Of a stretch of DNA of 64,000 bases, positions 55,740 to 64,000 are shown one piece after another. The position numbers were made by a program, and so were the translations under genes. The stretch covers positions 186,001-250,000 of the forward strand of contig CAWATY010000007.1 in assembly GCA_963785115.1 (NCBI GenBank), in the 5' to 3' direction. Origin of the DNA: JACCWP01 sp963785115 (GTDB lineage Bacteria > Actinomycetota > Actinomycetes > Propionibacteriales > Nocardioidaceae). Positions within the stretch are counted from its first letter, which is position 1. Every line of letters starts with the position of its first letter. Under the pieces are notes generated by a model. That model saw nothing but the letters and a program-made list of their open reading frames with translations. It searched no databases and was not told where the DNA came from.

Positions 55740-56096
55740 ATGACCCACGCCCGCTCGCTCTGGTCCTGGCGCTCGAGGAACTCCGTGCTCTCGATCGCCT
55801 CGGATGGCTCGGTCCTGTCCATCGGCAGCATCGGCTCGGCGGCGTCGATCGGCAGCGTCGGCTCGTTCGCCTCCATCGGCAGCGTCGGCTCCTTCGCCTC
55901 GATGCTCTCGGTGATGTCGTCGATGTCGAACGGGTCGGTCATGTCGCACCAGGCCAACCGCTCGCTGCTCTCCCACCAGTCCGATGGCGCGATGATGGCC
56001 ACCCGCGAGGACGGCGACGGCCGCCCTGTCGTCCTTACCCTGGCGATCCTCGCCATGACCGCGGGCGTCGTCGTCTGGTCCCGCCGCCGCGGATAG
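55740..56096 (+). CDS. Membrane-anchored (Ser-x-x)n repeat protein, 118 aa
   Basis: From Ser6 to Ser81 every third residue is serine, 25 of 26 positions (Ala72 is the exception), with Ile, Val, Phe, Leu or Met usually next, e.g. SIGSIGSAASIGSVGSFAS. The register continues as Ala84 and Ala87. A membrane segment VVLTLAILAMTAGVVVW and SRRRG end the protein, so the repeat would face outside or inside depending on an unclear topology. A strict three-residue period suggests a beta-solenoid or extended polar ladder. ATG at 55740; 26 bases before the methyltransferase gene, likely one operon. Function unknown. Confidence 0.75.
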   Translation: MTHARSLWSWRSRNSVLSIASDGSVLSIGSIGSAASIGSVGSFASIGSVGSFASMLSVMSSMSNGSVMSHQANRSLLSHQSDGAMMATREDGDGRPVVLTLAILAMTAGVVVWSRRRG

Positions 56097-56122
56097 CCGC
56101 AACCACGAGAGGAGGCCAGCAC

Positions 56123-56749
56123 ATGGGCTGGTGGGGTGACCGGGTCCTCCCCCGCATGACCGACCGCGTGCTCGGTGACGAGGCGATCGCGAAGGTGCGC
56201 GCCGAGGTGTGCAGCGGCCTGCACGGCGAGGTCGTCGAGATCGGATTCGGCTCGGGGCTGAACGCGCCGCACTACCCCGCGTCGGTGACCTCGGTGACCG
56301 CGATCGAGCCGTCGGAGCTCGCCTGGGAGATCGCCCAGCCGCGCATCACCGCCACCCACGCCGACGTACGCCGCGGCGGTCTCGACGGCCAACGGCTCGA
56401 CCTCCCCGACGAGAGCGTCGACTCGGCGCTGTCCACGTTCACCATGTGCACCGTGCCCGATCTCGACCTGGTGCTGCGCGAGGTCACCCGGGTGCTGCGA
56501 CCCGGCGGTCGCCTGCACTTCCTCGAGCACGGTCGAGCGGACGAGCCGCGGGTGGCGCGCTGGCAACGGCGGGTACGCCCGCTCAACCGGCGGTTGATGG
56601 GCGGCTGCATCATCGACCGGCAGATCGACGCGTACCTCGATCGCAGCCGCCTGAGTCTCGAGCATCTCGAGACCGGATACGGCGAGGGCCCGAAGGTGGC
56701 GGCGTTCCGCTATCTCGGCACCGCGGTCAAGCCGGCCGCGCCCGCATAA
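56123..56749 (+). CDS. Class I SAM-dependent methyltransferase
   Basis: 208-residue UbiE/type 11 methyltransferase. SAM motif I is VVEIGFGSGLNAPHYPASV, motif II VTAIEPSELAWEIA, then VDSALSTFTMCTVPDLDLVL and RVLRPGGRLHFLEHG. ATG at 56123 follows GAGAGGAGG. Target unknown; its close link with the serine-repeat protein may be meaningful or accidental. Confidence 0.88.
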   Translation: MGWWGDRVLPRMTDRVLGDEAIAKVRAEVCSGLHGEVVEIGFGSGLNAPHYPASVTSVTAIEPSELAWEIAQPRITATHADVRRGGLDGQRLDLPDESVDSALSTFTMCTVPDLDLVLREVTRVLRPGGRLHFLEHGRADEPRVARWQRRVRPLNRRLMGGCIIDRQIDAYLDRSRLSLEHLETGYGEGPKVAAFRYLGTAVKPAAPA

Positions 56750-56781
56750 CCCTTGTACGGCGGGCCGGTCATACTGACGGC

Positions 56782-57984
56782 GTGGCGGCGTCGATTCCTT
56801 CTCCCGTCCGCGACGCCGGCCTCCCCGATCGTTTCCGCCTGGACAACCTGACCGTCCACGTCGACCCGCCGCTGGCCGTGGTCGACCTGCCGGCATTCGA
56901 CGCCAATGCCGACGATCTCGTCCGCCGCGCTGACGGTACGCCGATCCGCGTTGCCACCAAGTCGGTGCGCTGCCGCACCCTGATCGACCGGGCACTGTCC
57001 CGACCCGGCTTCCGCGGCCTGATGACCTACTCGCTCGCCGAGGCCGTGCGGCTGGTCGACTCCGGCCACGACGACGTGCTGATGGCGTACCCGACAGCCG
57101 ACCGTGGCGCGATCGAGGCCCTCCTCGCCGACGAGCGCCGGACCGCCGCGATCAGGCTGATGGTCGACTCCACCGAGCAGCTCGACCTGCTTGACGCTGT
57201 CGTCGGTCCCGACCACCGTCCGCCCGTGCGCGTCTGCGTCGACGTCGACACCTCGCTGCGGGTCGGCCGGGCCTGGCTCGGCGCCCGCCGTTCGCCCCTG
57301 CGCAGCCCGGCCGAGGTGGCCGCCGCAGTGGGCGCGCTCGCCGCGCGGCGGGGCGTACAGGTCGTCGGGCTGATGACGTACGAGGCGCAGATCGCCGGGC
57401 TGCCGGACACCTCGCCGGCGGTCCGCGCGGTGAAACGGGCATCGCTGCGCGAGCTCGGTGCGCGCAGAGCCGCCATTCTGAGTGCCGTACGCGACGTCGC
57501 CGACATCGAGCTCGTCAACGCCGGCGGCACCGGCTCGCTCGAGACCAGCGCCGCCGACCCCGGGGTCACCGAGGTCACCGCCGGCTCGGGACTCTTCGGA
57601 CCCGCGCTGTTCACCGGCTACGACACGTTCTCGCCGCGCGCAGCCGCGTTGTTCGCCCTGCCGGTGGTGCGCCGCCCGTCCGCCGACGTCGCGACCTGCC
57701 TGTCGGGCGGCTACGTCGCGTCCGGCCCGGCGGGAGCCGACCGGCTCCCCCGACCGGTGCTCCCCACCGGCCTGCGACTGATCAGCGGCGAGGGCGCGGG
57801 TGAGGTGCAGACCCCCGTTCGTGGCGCGGCGGCGCGGCACCTGCGGATCGGCGACCGGGTGTGGTTCCGGCACGCCAAGGCCGGCGAGATGTGCGAGCGG
57901 TTCGACCGGCTGCACCTGCTGGAGGCCGACCGCCTCGCCGGCGACGTCGCGACCTACCGCGGCGAGGGCTGGAACTTCGGGTGA
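56782..57984 (+). CDS. Alanine racemase-like / D-amino acid deaminase-like PLP enzyme
   Basis: Fold type III PLP enzyme of 400 residues related to alanine racemase N-terminal domain and D-threonine aldolase/D-serine dehydratase proteins. The PLP lysine is in RVATKSVRCRTLIDRAL; barrel blocks are RLMVDSTEQLDLLDAVVG, VRVCVDVDTSLRVGRAWLG and ELVNAGGTGSLETSAADPGV; the C-terminal beta domain has the metal-type residues RIGDRVWFRHAKAGEMCERF. GTG at 56782. Coupled by GTGA to the MFS gene. Confidence 0.82.
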   Translation: MAASIPSPVRDAGLPDRFRLDNLTVHVDPPLAVVDLPAFDANADDLVRRADGTPIRVATKSVRCRTLIDRALSRPGFRGLMTYSLAEAVRLVDSGHDDVLMAYPTADRGAIEALLADERRTAAIRLMVDSTEQLDLLDAVVGPDHRPPVRVCVDVDTSLRVGRAWLGARRSPLRSPAEVAAAVGALAARRGVQVVGLMTYEAQIAGLPDTSPAVRAVKRASLRELGARRAAILSAVRDVADIELVNAGGTGSLETSAADPGVTEVTAGSGLFGPALFTGYDTFSPRAAALFALPVVRRPSADVATCLSGGYVASGPAGADRLPRPVLPTGLRLISGEGAGEVQTPVRGAAARHLRIGDRVWFRHAKAGEMCERFDRLHLLEADRLAGDVATYRGEGWNFG

Positions 57985-59210
57985 GTGCCACCGCCCTCCC
58001 GACCGCCCTGGTGTCGCGCGGGTGGATCGGGCTGCTGACGCTGGCCAACCTGGGGCTCTGGATGGCGCTGTTCACCCCCGTGCAGGTGCTGCTGCCCGAC
58101 CAGATGGAGAGCATCGACGACGCGCACAAGGTCACGGCGCTCGCGGTGGTCTCCAGCGTCGGCGGCGCGATCGCCCTGGTGGCCGCCCCGCTCGCGGGCG
58201 CGCTCTCGGACCGGACCGCGTCGCGACGCGGGCGCCGGCACCCGTGGACACTGGGCGGCTCCCTCATCACCGCGCTCGCGCTGGTGGCCCTGGCCGAGCA
58301 GCACACCGTCGCCGGGGCTGCCCTCTGCTGGGGCCTCGCCCAGCTGGGCATGAGCATCGTGCTCGCCACGCTCACCGCGGCCGTCCCCGACCACGTCCCG
58401 GTGGAGCAGCGCGGCACGGTGTCGGGCTGGGTCGGCGTGCCGCAGTGCATCGGGGTGGTGGTCGGCACCGTCCTGGTCACGACCGCGTTCACCGGGCAGC
58501 GCGCCGGGTACGCCGTCGTCGCGGTGGCGATGGTGGTGCTGGTGCTGCCGTTCGTGCTGCGTACCGACGACCCCGCCCACCCCGACGCCGCGGCCACTGC
58601 CCCGCCGTGGACCGGCTTCGCCACCGGCGGGTGGGCGGCGTTGCGGCAAAGCCCCGACCTCGCGTGGGCGCTCGGCACCCGGTTCCTGGTGATGCTCGGA
58701 AACGCGCTCGGCACCATGTACCTGCTGTACTTCCTCGACGACGAGGTCGGGGTGGCCGACCCCGAGCTGGGCCTGCTGGTGCTGGTGCTCGTCTACAGCC
58801 TCGGCGTGATCTGCTCGGCGGTGCCGGGCGGGCTGGCCAGCGACCGGGCCGGCAGGCGGCAGCCGTTCGTCGTGGCGTCGGGGGTGGTCATGGCCGCGGC
58901 CGCCGCGCTGCTCGCGGTGGTGCCCACCATGACCGCGGCCGTCGTCGCCGCGGCGCTGCTCGGCCTCGGCTACGGCCTCTACCTCGCCGTCGACTCCGCC
59001 CTGCTGACCCAGGTGCTCCCCGACCCCGACTCCTTCGCCCGCGACCTCGGCGTGCTCAGCATCGCCGGCACCGCGCCGCTCGTGCTCGCCCCCGTGCTCG
59101 CTGCGCTCGTCGTCAACCTGCTCGGCGGCTACCTGGTGCTCTACCTGCTCACCGCCGCCGTCACGCTGGCCGGCGGTCTGCTGGTCCGGCGGATCCGGAG
59201 CGTCCCGTGA
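57981..59210 (+). CDS. Major facilitator superfamily transporter
   Basis: About 409 residues with some 12 hydrophobic segments, resembling sugar/cation symporter-type MFS proteins. The loop 2-3 motif reads PLAGALSDRTASRRGRRHPW and a second copy GGLASDRAGRRQPFVVASG lies in the C-terminal half. Substrate unknown. GTG at 57981 overlaps the previous stop and its own stop overlaps the next GTG, so racemase-like enzyme, transporter and oxidase form one operon. Confidence 0.88.
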   Translation: MSATALPTALVSRGWIGLLTLANLGLWMALFTPVQVLLPDQMESIDDAHKVTALAVVSSVGGAIALVAAPLAGALSDRTASRRGRRHPWTLGGSLITALALVALAEQHTVAGAALCWGLAQLGMSIVLATLTAAVPDHVPVEQRGTVSGWVGVPQCIGVVVGTVLVTTAFTGQRAGYAVVAVAMVVLVLPFVLRTDDPAHPDAAATAPPWTGFATGGWAALRQSPDLAWALGTRFLVMLGNALGTMYLLYFLDDEVGVADPELGLLVLVLVYSLGVICSAVPGGLASDRAGRRQPFVVASGVVMAAAAALLAVVPTMTAAVVAAALLGLGYGLYLAVDSALLTQVLPDPDSFARDLGVLSIAGTAPLVLAPVLAALVVNLLGGYLVLYLLTAAVTLAGGLLVRRIRSVP

Positions 59211-60541
59211 CCCGCAGCAGCGCGTCGAAGCGGTGGCGCAACTGGGCAGGCACCGCCACCGCCAGCCCGGCCCGCGTAGTGCGGCCCCGCTCGGTGGATG
59301 AGCTGGCGGCAGAGGTACGGCGAGCGGCAGCCGACGGCCTGCGGGTGCGCGCGGTCGGATCGGGACACTCCTTCACCGACACCGCCGTCACCGACGGAGT
59401 CATGGTCGACATGGGCGCCCTCGACCGGCTGGTGCGGCTCGACGCAGCGACCGGACTGGTCACCGTGCAGGGCGGCGCCACCCTGCACCGGCTCAACCGA
59501 AGGCTCGCCGTCGACGGACTGGCGCTCGCCAACCTCGGCGACATCGACGCCCAGACGATCAGTGGCGCGCTCGCGACCGGCACCCACGGCACCGGCGCCC
59601 GGCTCGGCGGCCTGGCCACCCAGGTGACGGCGCTCGGTCTGGTGCTGGCCGACGGGTCGCTCGCGCGCTGCAGCGCCGAGGAGCGACCCGACCTCTTCGC
59701 CGCGGCCCGGGTCGGCCTCGGCGCGTACGGGATCGTCGCCACCGTCACGCTGCGGTGCGTCCCCGCCTTCCTGCTGCACGCCCGCGAGACGCCGATGCCG
59801 CTGGAGGAGGTGCTCGCCGACTTCGACGACCTGGCCGACGCCCACGACCACGTGGAGGCGTACTGGTTCCCGCACACCGACCGTGCCCTGCTCAAGCGCA
59901 ACGACCGGGTGCCCGAAGACATCGAGCGGCAGCCGCGGTCGTGGCTGCGCGGCTTCGTCGACGACGAGGTGCTGGCCAACGGGAGCTTCGCGGCGGCGCA
60001 GTGGCTGGTGGCCCGACGACCGGCTCCGCTGGCGCCACGGCTGCAGCGGCTGGCCGCGAGCGCCTGGTCGACCAGCGAGCAGGTCGACCACTCCTACGCC
60101 GTCTTCTGCACGCCGCGGCGGGTGCGGTTCGTCGAGATGGAGTACGCCGTCCCGCGTGCCGCGCTGTCCGATGTGGTGCGCGAGCTCAAGCGGTTCGTCG
60201 ACACCGAGCGGGAGCCGGTCAGCTTCCCGGTCGAGCTGCGGGTGGCGGCCGCGGACGACGTCTGGCTGTCCACCGCGCACGGCCGCGACACGGCGTACGT
60301 CGCCGTGCACCAGTCACCGCGACTCCCGCACGAGCGGTGGTTCGCGCACGCCGAGCAGGTCGCGGGCGCGGTCGGCGGTCGCCCGCACTGGGGCAAGCTG
60401 CACGGCCTCGACGCGCAGGTGCTGGCCGGTCGCTACCCGCACTTCACCGACGCGGTGACGTTGCGCCGCGAGCTCGATCCCGAGAGCCGCTTCGGCAATG
60501 CCTACCTCGACCGCGTGCTCGGACCGGTCGAGCCGGCCTGA
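59207..60541 (+). CDS. D-arabinono-1,4-lactone oxidase-like FAD oxidoreductase
   Basis: Vanillyl-alcohol-oxidase family flavoprotein of 444 residues. FAD domain motifs: NWAGTATASPARVVRPRSVD, RAVGSGHSFTDTAVTDGVMV (Gly-His of the cofactor loop) and ISGALATGTHGTGARLGG. The ALO C-terminal domain ends with the HWGK catalytic motif in GGRPHWGKLHGLDAQVLAG. It oxidises an aldonolactone or sugar alcohol (family knowledge). GTG at 59207. Confidence 0.9.
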   Translation: MTRSSASKRWRNWAGTATASPARVVRPRSVDELAAEVRRAAADGLRVRAVGSGHSFTDTAVTDGVMVDMGALDRLVRLDAATGLVTVQGGATLHRLNRRLAVDGLALANLGDIDAQTISGALATGTHGTGARLGGLATQVTALGLVLADGSLARCSAEERPDLFAAARVGLGAYGIVATVTLRCVPAFLLHARETPMPLEEVLADFDDLADAHDHVEAYWFPHTDRALLKRNDRVPEDIERQPRSWLRGFVDDEVLANGSFAAAQWLVARRPAPLAPRLQRLAASAWSTSEQVDHSYAVFCTPRRVRFVEMEYAVPRAALSDVVRELKRFVDTEREPVSFPVELRVAAADDVWLSTAHGRDTAYVAVHQSPRLPHERWFAHAEQVAGAVGGRPHWGKLHGLDAQVLAGRYPHFTDAVTLRRELDPESRFGNAYLDRVLGPVEPA

Positions 60542-60618
60542 GGTCACAGTCGGGTCTCGTCCGGACGGTCGGGGGCTGATCACGGAACCGGCGCCGGGGC
60601 CAACCCCGTCGCACCGCC

Positions 60619-62208
60619 ATGAGCCATCGCCGCGCCGCCGCCGTTCCCTGCCTCGCTCTCACCGCCCTGCTGGTCTCCGGCACCAGTGCCTGCACCGACT
60701 CCGGCGGGCGCGGCTCCGACCCGGTCAGCGACCCCCGGTCGTACGTGCGCGACTACGACAGCGACCAGGACGGCGACCTCGCGTACGCAATCCCCGACAT
60801 GGCCAGCGGGGACTCCGGCGGTGTCTCGGAGCCGCCGATGCCGCCCGGCCTGCTGGAGGACAACACCTTCGTCGACGAGGGCCAGAGCGGTTTCGTCGAC
60901 GCGACCGAAGACCCGTTGTCCACCTTCGGCCTCGACGTCGACACGGGCTCGTGGTCCACCGGCCAGCTGCTGCTGGCGGAGGGTCATCGCCCGCCACCCG
61001 CGTCGATCCGTGCCGAGGAGTGGGTCAACGCCTTCGAGCCCGGTTACCCCGAGCCGTCCGGCACCGACCTCGGACTCACGGTCGACGGTGCCCCGGCGCC
61101 GCACGCCGACGACGGCACGGTGCTGGTCCGGGTAGGCGTGCAGGGACGCGCGGTCGACGACGCCGACCGACCGCCGGTGGCGCTGACGTTCGTCGTCGAC
61201 ACCTCTGGCTCCATGGACATCCGCAACCGGCTCGGGCTGGTGCAGTCGTCGTTGGCCCTGCTGGTCAACGCGCTGCGTCCCGGCGACTCGATCGGCATCG
61301 TCACGTACAGCACGAGGGCCGAGGTCGTGCTCGAGCCGACCCGCGTGGCCGATGCCGACGAGATCGTCGACGCGATCGACGAGCTGCGACCGAGCGGCAG
61401 CACCAACATGGCGGGCGGACTGCGACGCGGCTACGAGCTGGCCGAGCAGGCGTACGTCGAGGGCGGCCTCAACACCGTCGTGCTCGCCTCCGACGGGGTC
61501 GCGAACGTCGGCACCACCGACCCGGCCGACCTGGCGGCCAGCGTGCAGGACCGCGCCGAGCAGGGCATCCACCTCGCGACGGTGGGCTACGGGATGGGCA
61601 ACTACAACGACCACACGATGGAGCAGCTCGCCGACGGCGGTGACGGCTTCTACTCCTACGTCGACACGTTTGCCGAGGCCGAGCGGCTGTTCGTCGACGA
61701 CCTCGGCTCGCTGCTCACCGTGGTCGCGGACGACGCGAAGGCGCAGGTCTCCTTCGACCCCGAGCTGGTCGAGGACTACCGGCTGGTCGGCTACCGCAAC
61801 CGCGCCCTCTCCGACGGGGCGATCGACGACCCCGACGCCGACGCGGGCGAGATCGGCGCCGGGCACTCGGTCACGGCGCTGTACGAGCTGCGGCTGGCCG
61901 CGGGCGTACCGGCGGGCACCGAGGTGGGGACCGTCGACCTGCGCTGGACGTCGACAGCCGACCGCGCGGCCGCGCAGCTCCAGGCACCGGTGATCGTGCC
62001 CGAGCCCGACGCCGCGACCGACGGGTCGCTCGGTGTCGCGGCGACTGCGGCCTCCCTGGCCGAGCTGCTGCGCGGCGACACCGTCGTCGCCGGGCGCGGC
62101 GTGACGCTCGACGACCTCGCGACCGACGCCGCGGCGCTGCAGCAGGCCGGCGCGCCCGGCGCCGACCTGCTGGTCGAGACCGTTCAGGCGGTGCAGCAGG
62201 CAGACTGA
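60619..62208 (+). CDS. vWA-domain lipoprotein (YfbK type)
   Basis: 529 residues. Signal peptide with lipobox SGTSACTD; a vWF_A N-terminal segment (STFGLDVDTGSWSTGQLLLA, SIRAEEWVNAFEPGYPEPSG); the vWA domain with MIDAS motif FVVDTSGSMDIRNRL, Thr in SGSTNMAGGL and Asp in VVLASDGVANVGTTDPADL; then a DUF3520-like C-terminal domain (YELRLAAGVPAGTEVGTVDL). Extracellular, likely protein-binding. ATG at 60619. Confidence 0.87.
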   Translation: MSHRRAAAVPCLALTALLVSGTSACTDSGGRGSDPVSDPRSYVRDYDSDQDGDLAYAIPDMASGDSGGVSEPPMPPGLLEDNTFVDEGQSGFVDATEDPLSTFGLDVDTGSWSTGQLLLAEGHRPPPASIRAEEWVNAFEPGYPEPSGTDLGLTVDGAPAPHADDGTVLVRVGVQGRAVDDADRPPVALTFVVDTSGSMDIRNRLGLVQSSLALLVNALRPGDSIGIVTYSTRAEVVLEPTRVADADEIVDAIDELRPSGSTNMAGGLRRGYELAEQAYVEGGLNTVVLASDGVANVGTTDPADLAASVQDRAEQGIHLATVGYGMGNYNDHTMEQLADGGDGFYSYVDTFAEAERLFVDDLGSLLTVVADDAKAQVSFDPELVEDYRLVGYRNRALSDGAIDDPDADAGEIGAGHSVTALYELRLAAGVPAGTEVGTVDLRWTSTADRAAAQLQAPVIVPEPDAATDGSLGVAATAASLAELLRGDTVVAGRGVTLDDLATDAAALQQAGAPGADLLVETVQAVQQAD

Positions 62209-62212
62209 GCGC

Positions 62213-63481
62213 GTGGCCCTGCGCATCCTCGCCGCCCGTCCGAGCCAGCAGCTGCTCACGCTGCCGTGGCACCTGCCGCTCGAGGAGTGGCCGGACGACT
62301 GCCAGGTGCCCCTCGCCCGGGGCATCAGCCGGCACATCGTGCGCTTCGTCCGCGTCGACCACGAGGTCTTCGCCGCGAAGGAGACCCGCGAGGCATGGGC
62401 CTGGCGCGAGTACGGCCTGCTGCGCAACCTCCGCCGCCTCGACCTGCCCACCGTCGAGCCGGTCGGCGTGGTGACCGGCCGGGTGACCGAGAACGGCACC
62501 GAGCTCGAGCCGTGCCTGCTGACCCGGCACCTGCCGCACTCGTTGCCCTACCGGGCGCTGTTCTCCCAGCGGCTGCGTCCCGAGACGATCCGCCAGGTCG
62601 TCGACGCGCTCGTGGTGCTGCTCGTGCGACTGCACGTGGAGGGGTTCTGGTGGGGTGACTGCTCGCTGTCCAACACGCTGTTCCGGCGGAGCGCGGGCGA
62701 GTTCGCCGCCTACCTGGTCGACGCCGAGACCGGCGAGCTGCACGAGCGGCTCTCGGACGGGCAGCGCGCCCACGACCTCGACCTGGTCGAGACCAACGTG
62801 TTCGGCGAGCTGCTCGACCTCGAGGCCGGCGGCCTGCTCAGCGAGGAGGTCGACCCACAGGAGCTGGTGGCGCGGGTGCTCGAGCGCTACCAGGCTTTGT
62901 GGAGCGCGCTGACCGGCGTCGAGGAGTTCGACTCCGGGGAGATGTGGCGGATCGAGCAGCGCATGCACGCGCTCAACGAGCTCGGCTTCGACGTCGAGGA
63001 GCTGGACATCGTCACCGACTGGGACGGCGCGTCCGTACGCATCCAGCCGGCTGTGGTCGAGGCCGGGCACCACCGTCGGCGGCTGCAGGGACTCACCGGG
63101 CTCGACGTCGAGGAGCCGCAGGCCCGACGACTGCTCAACGACCTGGATGCGTTCTCGGCCAGCCAGGACCTACAGGGTGAGGACCCGATGGTGGTGGCGC
63201 ACCGCTGGCTGACGACCGTCTACGAACCGCTCTGGGCGATGGTGCCCGCCGAGTTCCGCGACCGGCTCGAACCGCCCGAGCTGTTCCACGAGGTGCTCGA
63301 GCACCGCTGGTTCATGTCGCAGCAGCAGGGCAAGGAGGTCGACTTCTTCGACGCCGCCCGCGCGTACATCGACGAGCAGCTGCCGCAGCGGTCGCAGACG
63401 CTGTCCGGAGCCGTACCCGCCTCGCTGGAGCCCGGCCTCGAGCCCGCGTTCGGCACCGACGACGACATGATCGACTCATGA
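62213..63481 (+). CDS. DUF4032 family protein (kinase-like fold)
   Basis: 422 residues. The N-terminal part resembles a lipopolysaccharide/aminoglycoside kinase fold: VFAAKETREAWAWREYGLLR holds the possible ATP-binding Lys and Glu, and VEGFWWGDCSLSNTLFRR with YLVDAETGELHERLSDGQ the catalytic-loop and metal-binding Asp. The C-terminal DUF4032 domain includes HRWLTTVYEPLWAMVPAEFR. GTG at 62213, four bases after the vWA stop. Substrate unknown. Confidence 0.85.
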   Translation: MALRILAARPSQQLLTLPWHLPLEEWPDDCQVPLARGISRHIVRFVRVDHEVFAAKETREAWAWREYGLLRNLRRLDLPTVEPVGVVTGRVTENGTELEPCLLTRHLPHSLPYRALFSQRLRPETIRQVVDALVVLLVRLHVEGFWWGDCSLSNTLFRRSAGEFAAYLVDAETGELHERLSDGQRAHDLDLVETNVFGELLDLEAGGLLSEEVDPQELVARVLERYQALWSALTGVEEFDSGEMWRIEQRMHALNELGFDVEELDIVTDWDGASVRIQPAVVEAGHHRRRLQGLTGLDVEEPQARRLLNDLDAFSASQDLQGEDPMVVAHRWLTTVYEPLWAMVPAEFRDRLEPPELFHEVLEHRWFMSQQQGKEVDFFDAARAYIDEQLPQRSQTLSGAVPASLEPGLEPAFGTDDDMIDS

Positions 63482-64000
63482 GTGACGACCCGCGGACCAC
63501 GTACGCCGAGGCGGTCGCCTGGTGGGTCGGCCTGGTCCGCCGCGTCGACACCGACGACAGCATCAGCTGGGACGCGCCGGGGCTCGGCGTCTGGACGGTC
63601 CGCGACCTGGTCGGACACACCAGCCGGTCGCTGCTGACCGTGGAGTCGTACCTGCGGGAGGGACCCGGGCCCGAGGAGGCGCTGTCGGCGGCCGACTACT
63701 ACGAGGCGTGCCGCCCCCTGCTGGCCGACGCCGAGGCGGTGGCCGAGCGGGGCCGGCAGGCGGCAGCCGCACTCGGCGCCGAACCGGTGGCTGCGGTCAC
63801 CGAGATCGTCGACCGGGTGTTGCCGCTGGTCGCCGCCGCTGGCGTCGACGCATACATCGCCTCGCCCGTGGGTGACCTGTGGCTCGCTGACTACCTGCAG
63901 ACCCGGATCCTCGAGCTGGTCGTGCACGGCTGCGACCTCGCCGCGGCGTGCGCGCTCACCGCCGACGTGCCGGAGGCGGCGGCTGCCGCCGTCGGGGCAC
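63478..64000 (+). CDS. Maleylpyruvate isomerase N-terminal (DinB-like) protein, truncated by window end
   Basis: The first 174 residues of a mycothiol-dependent maleylpyruvate-isomerase N-domain protein. VWTVRDLVGHTSRSLLTVES carries the first metal His, and LELVVHGCDLAAA the last conserved His. ATG at 63478 overlaps the DUF4032 stop (ATGA). The gene continues past the window. Confidence 0.82.
   Translation, partial: MSDDPRTTYAEAVAWWVGLVRRVDTDDSISWDAPGLGVWTVRDLVGHTSRSLLTVESYLREGPGPEEALSAADYYEACRPLLADAEAVAERGRQAAAALGAEPVAAVTEIVDRVLPLVAAAGVDAYIASPVGDLWLADYLQTRILELVVHGCDLAAACALTADVPEAAAAAVGA

Noticed and set aside
53726..56995. 1089-codon open frame on the minus strand
   Set aside because: Only the DUF222 part of 13E12 copy 2 is real. 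The rest is antisense to the serine-repeat protein, methyltransferase and racemase-like genes.

Overview
The window is a high-GC (about 70% or more by eye) actinobacterial chromosome segment. Frequent GTG starts, ATGA/GTGA gene overlaps, GAF-ANTAR, DUF3263, DUF4032, LytR_C and REP13E12 families, and a GAAC-N4-GTTC type SOS box point to Nocardioidaceae or close relatives. There is no phage, plasmid or CRISPR signal; the accessory content is two REP13E12 genes, a duplicated 331-bp non-coding element and one cyclase gene of deviating codon use.

Layout. 1-9650 (-): a sugar uptake and breakdown operon (PfkB kinase, decapitated LacI, phosphomannose isomerase, FGGY kinase, LacD-like aldolase, ribose-type ABC importer), preceded by CutC-like and DUF4031/LD-carboxypeptidase genes. 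10144-18969 (-): a cox-type molybdenum hydroxylase cluster (coxG, M, L, S, F/xdhC, E, D) whose large subunit carries the form II signature AYRGAGR; a secreted HNH nuclease on + interrupts it. 19563-21161: two perfect copies of a 331-bp non-coding element around a mocA-like cofactor nucleotidyltransferase, then groEL with two CIRCE operators. 23341-38768: a lacI gene and a catabolic locus (peptide-type ABC importer, cupin, two Gfo/Idh oxidoreductases, DUF993 aldolase-like protein, TIM-barrel isomerase, DUF6807) tied together by four near-identical operators. 38861-40550: threonine-synthase-like gene plus MoaD/ThiS-like carrier behind a SAM-I riboswitch. 40617-46189: trehalose genes otsB/otsA, LytR_C, DUF3263 and a secreted protease. 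46390-49225: lutABC lactate utilisation. 49272-53639: L,D-transpeptidase, C39-like peptidase, GAF-ANTAR regulator, nucleotidyl cyclase. 53692-55564: tRNA-Thr and the second REP13E12 gene. 55740-64000 (+): a protein with serine at nearly every third residue, a methyltransferase, PLP racemase-like enzyme, MFS permease, aldonolactone oxidase, vWA lipoprotein, DUF4032 and a truncated DinB-like gene.

Many genes are split by single-base shifts, densest in the first 2 kb. A tRNA that lacks one base in a G run suggests that many of these are residual indel errors in the sequence rather than gene decay. I therefore list most as CDS and give the approximate break points.

Functional logic: two sugar-catabolic modules with their own importers and LacI regulators, a molybdenum enzyme with maturation factors and a cofactor nucleotidyltransferase nearby, osmolyte (trehalose) synthesis, lactate oxidation and cell-envelope enzymes: the profile of a free-living heterotroph. 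The best candidates for something undescribed are the twin 331-bp element, the four-operator catabolic locus and the (Ser-x-x)n protein.
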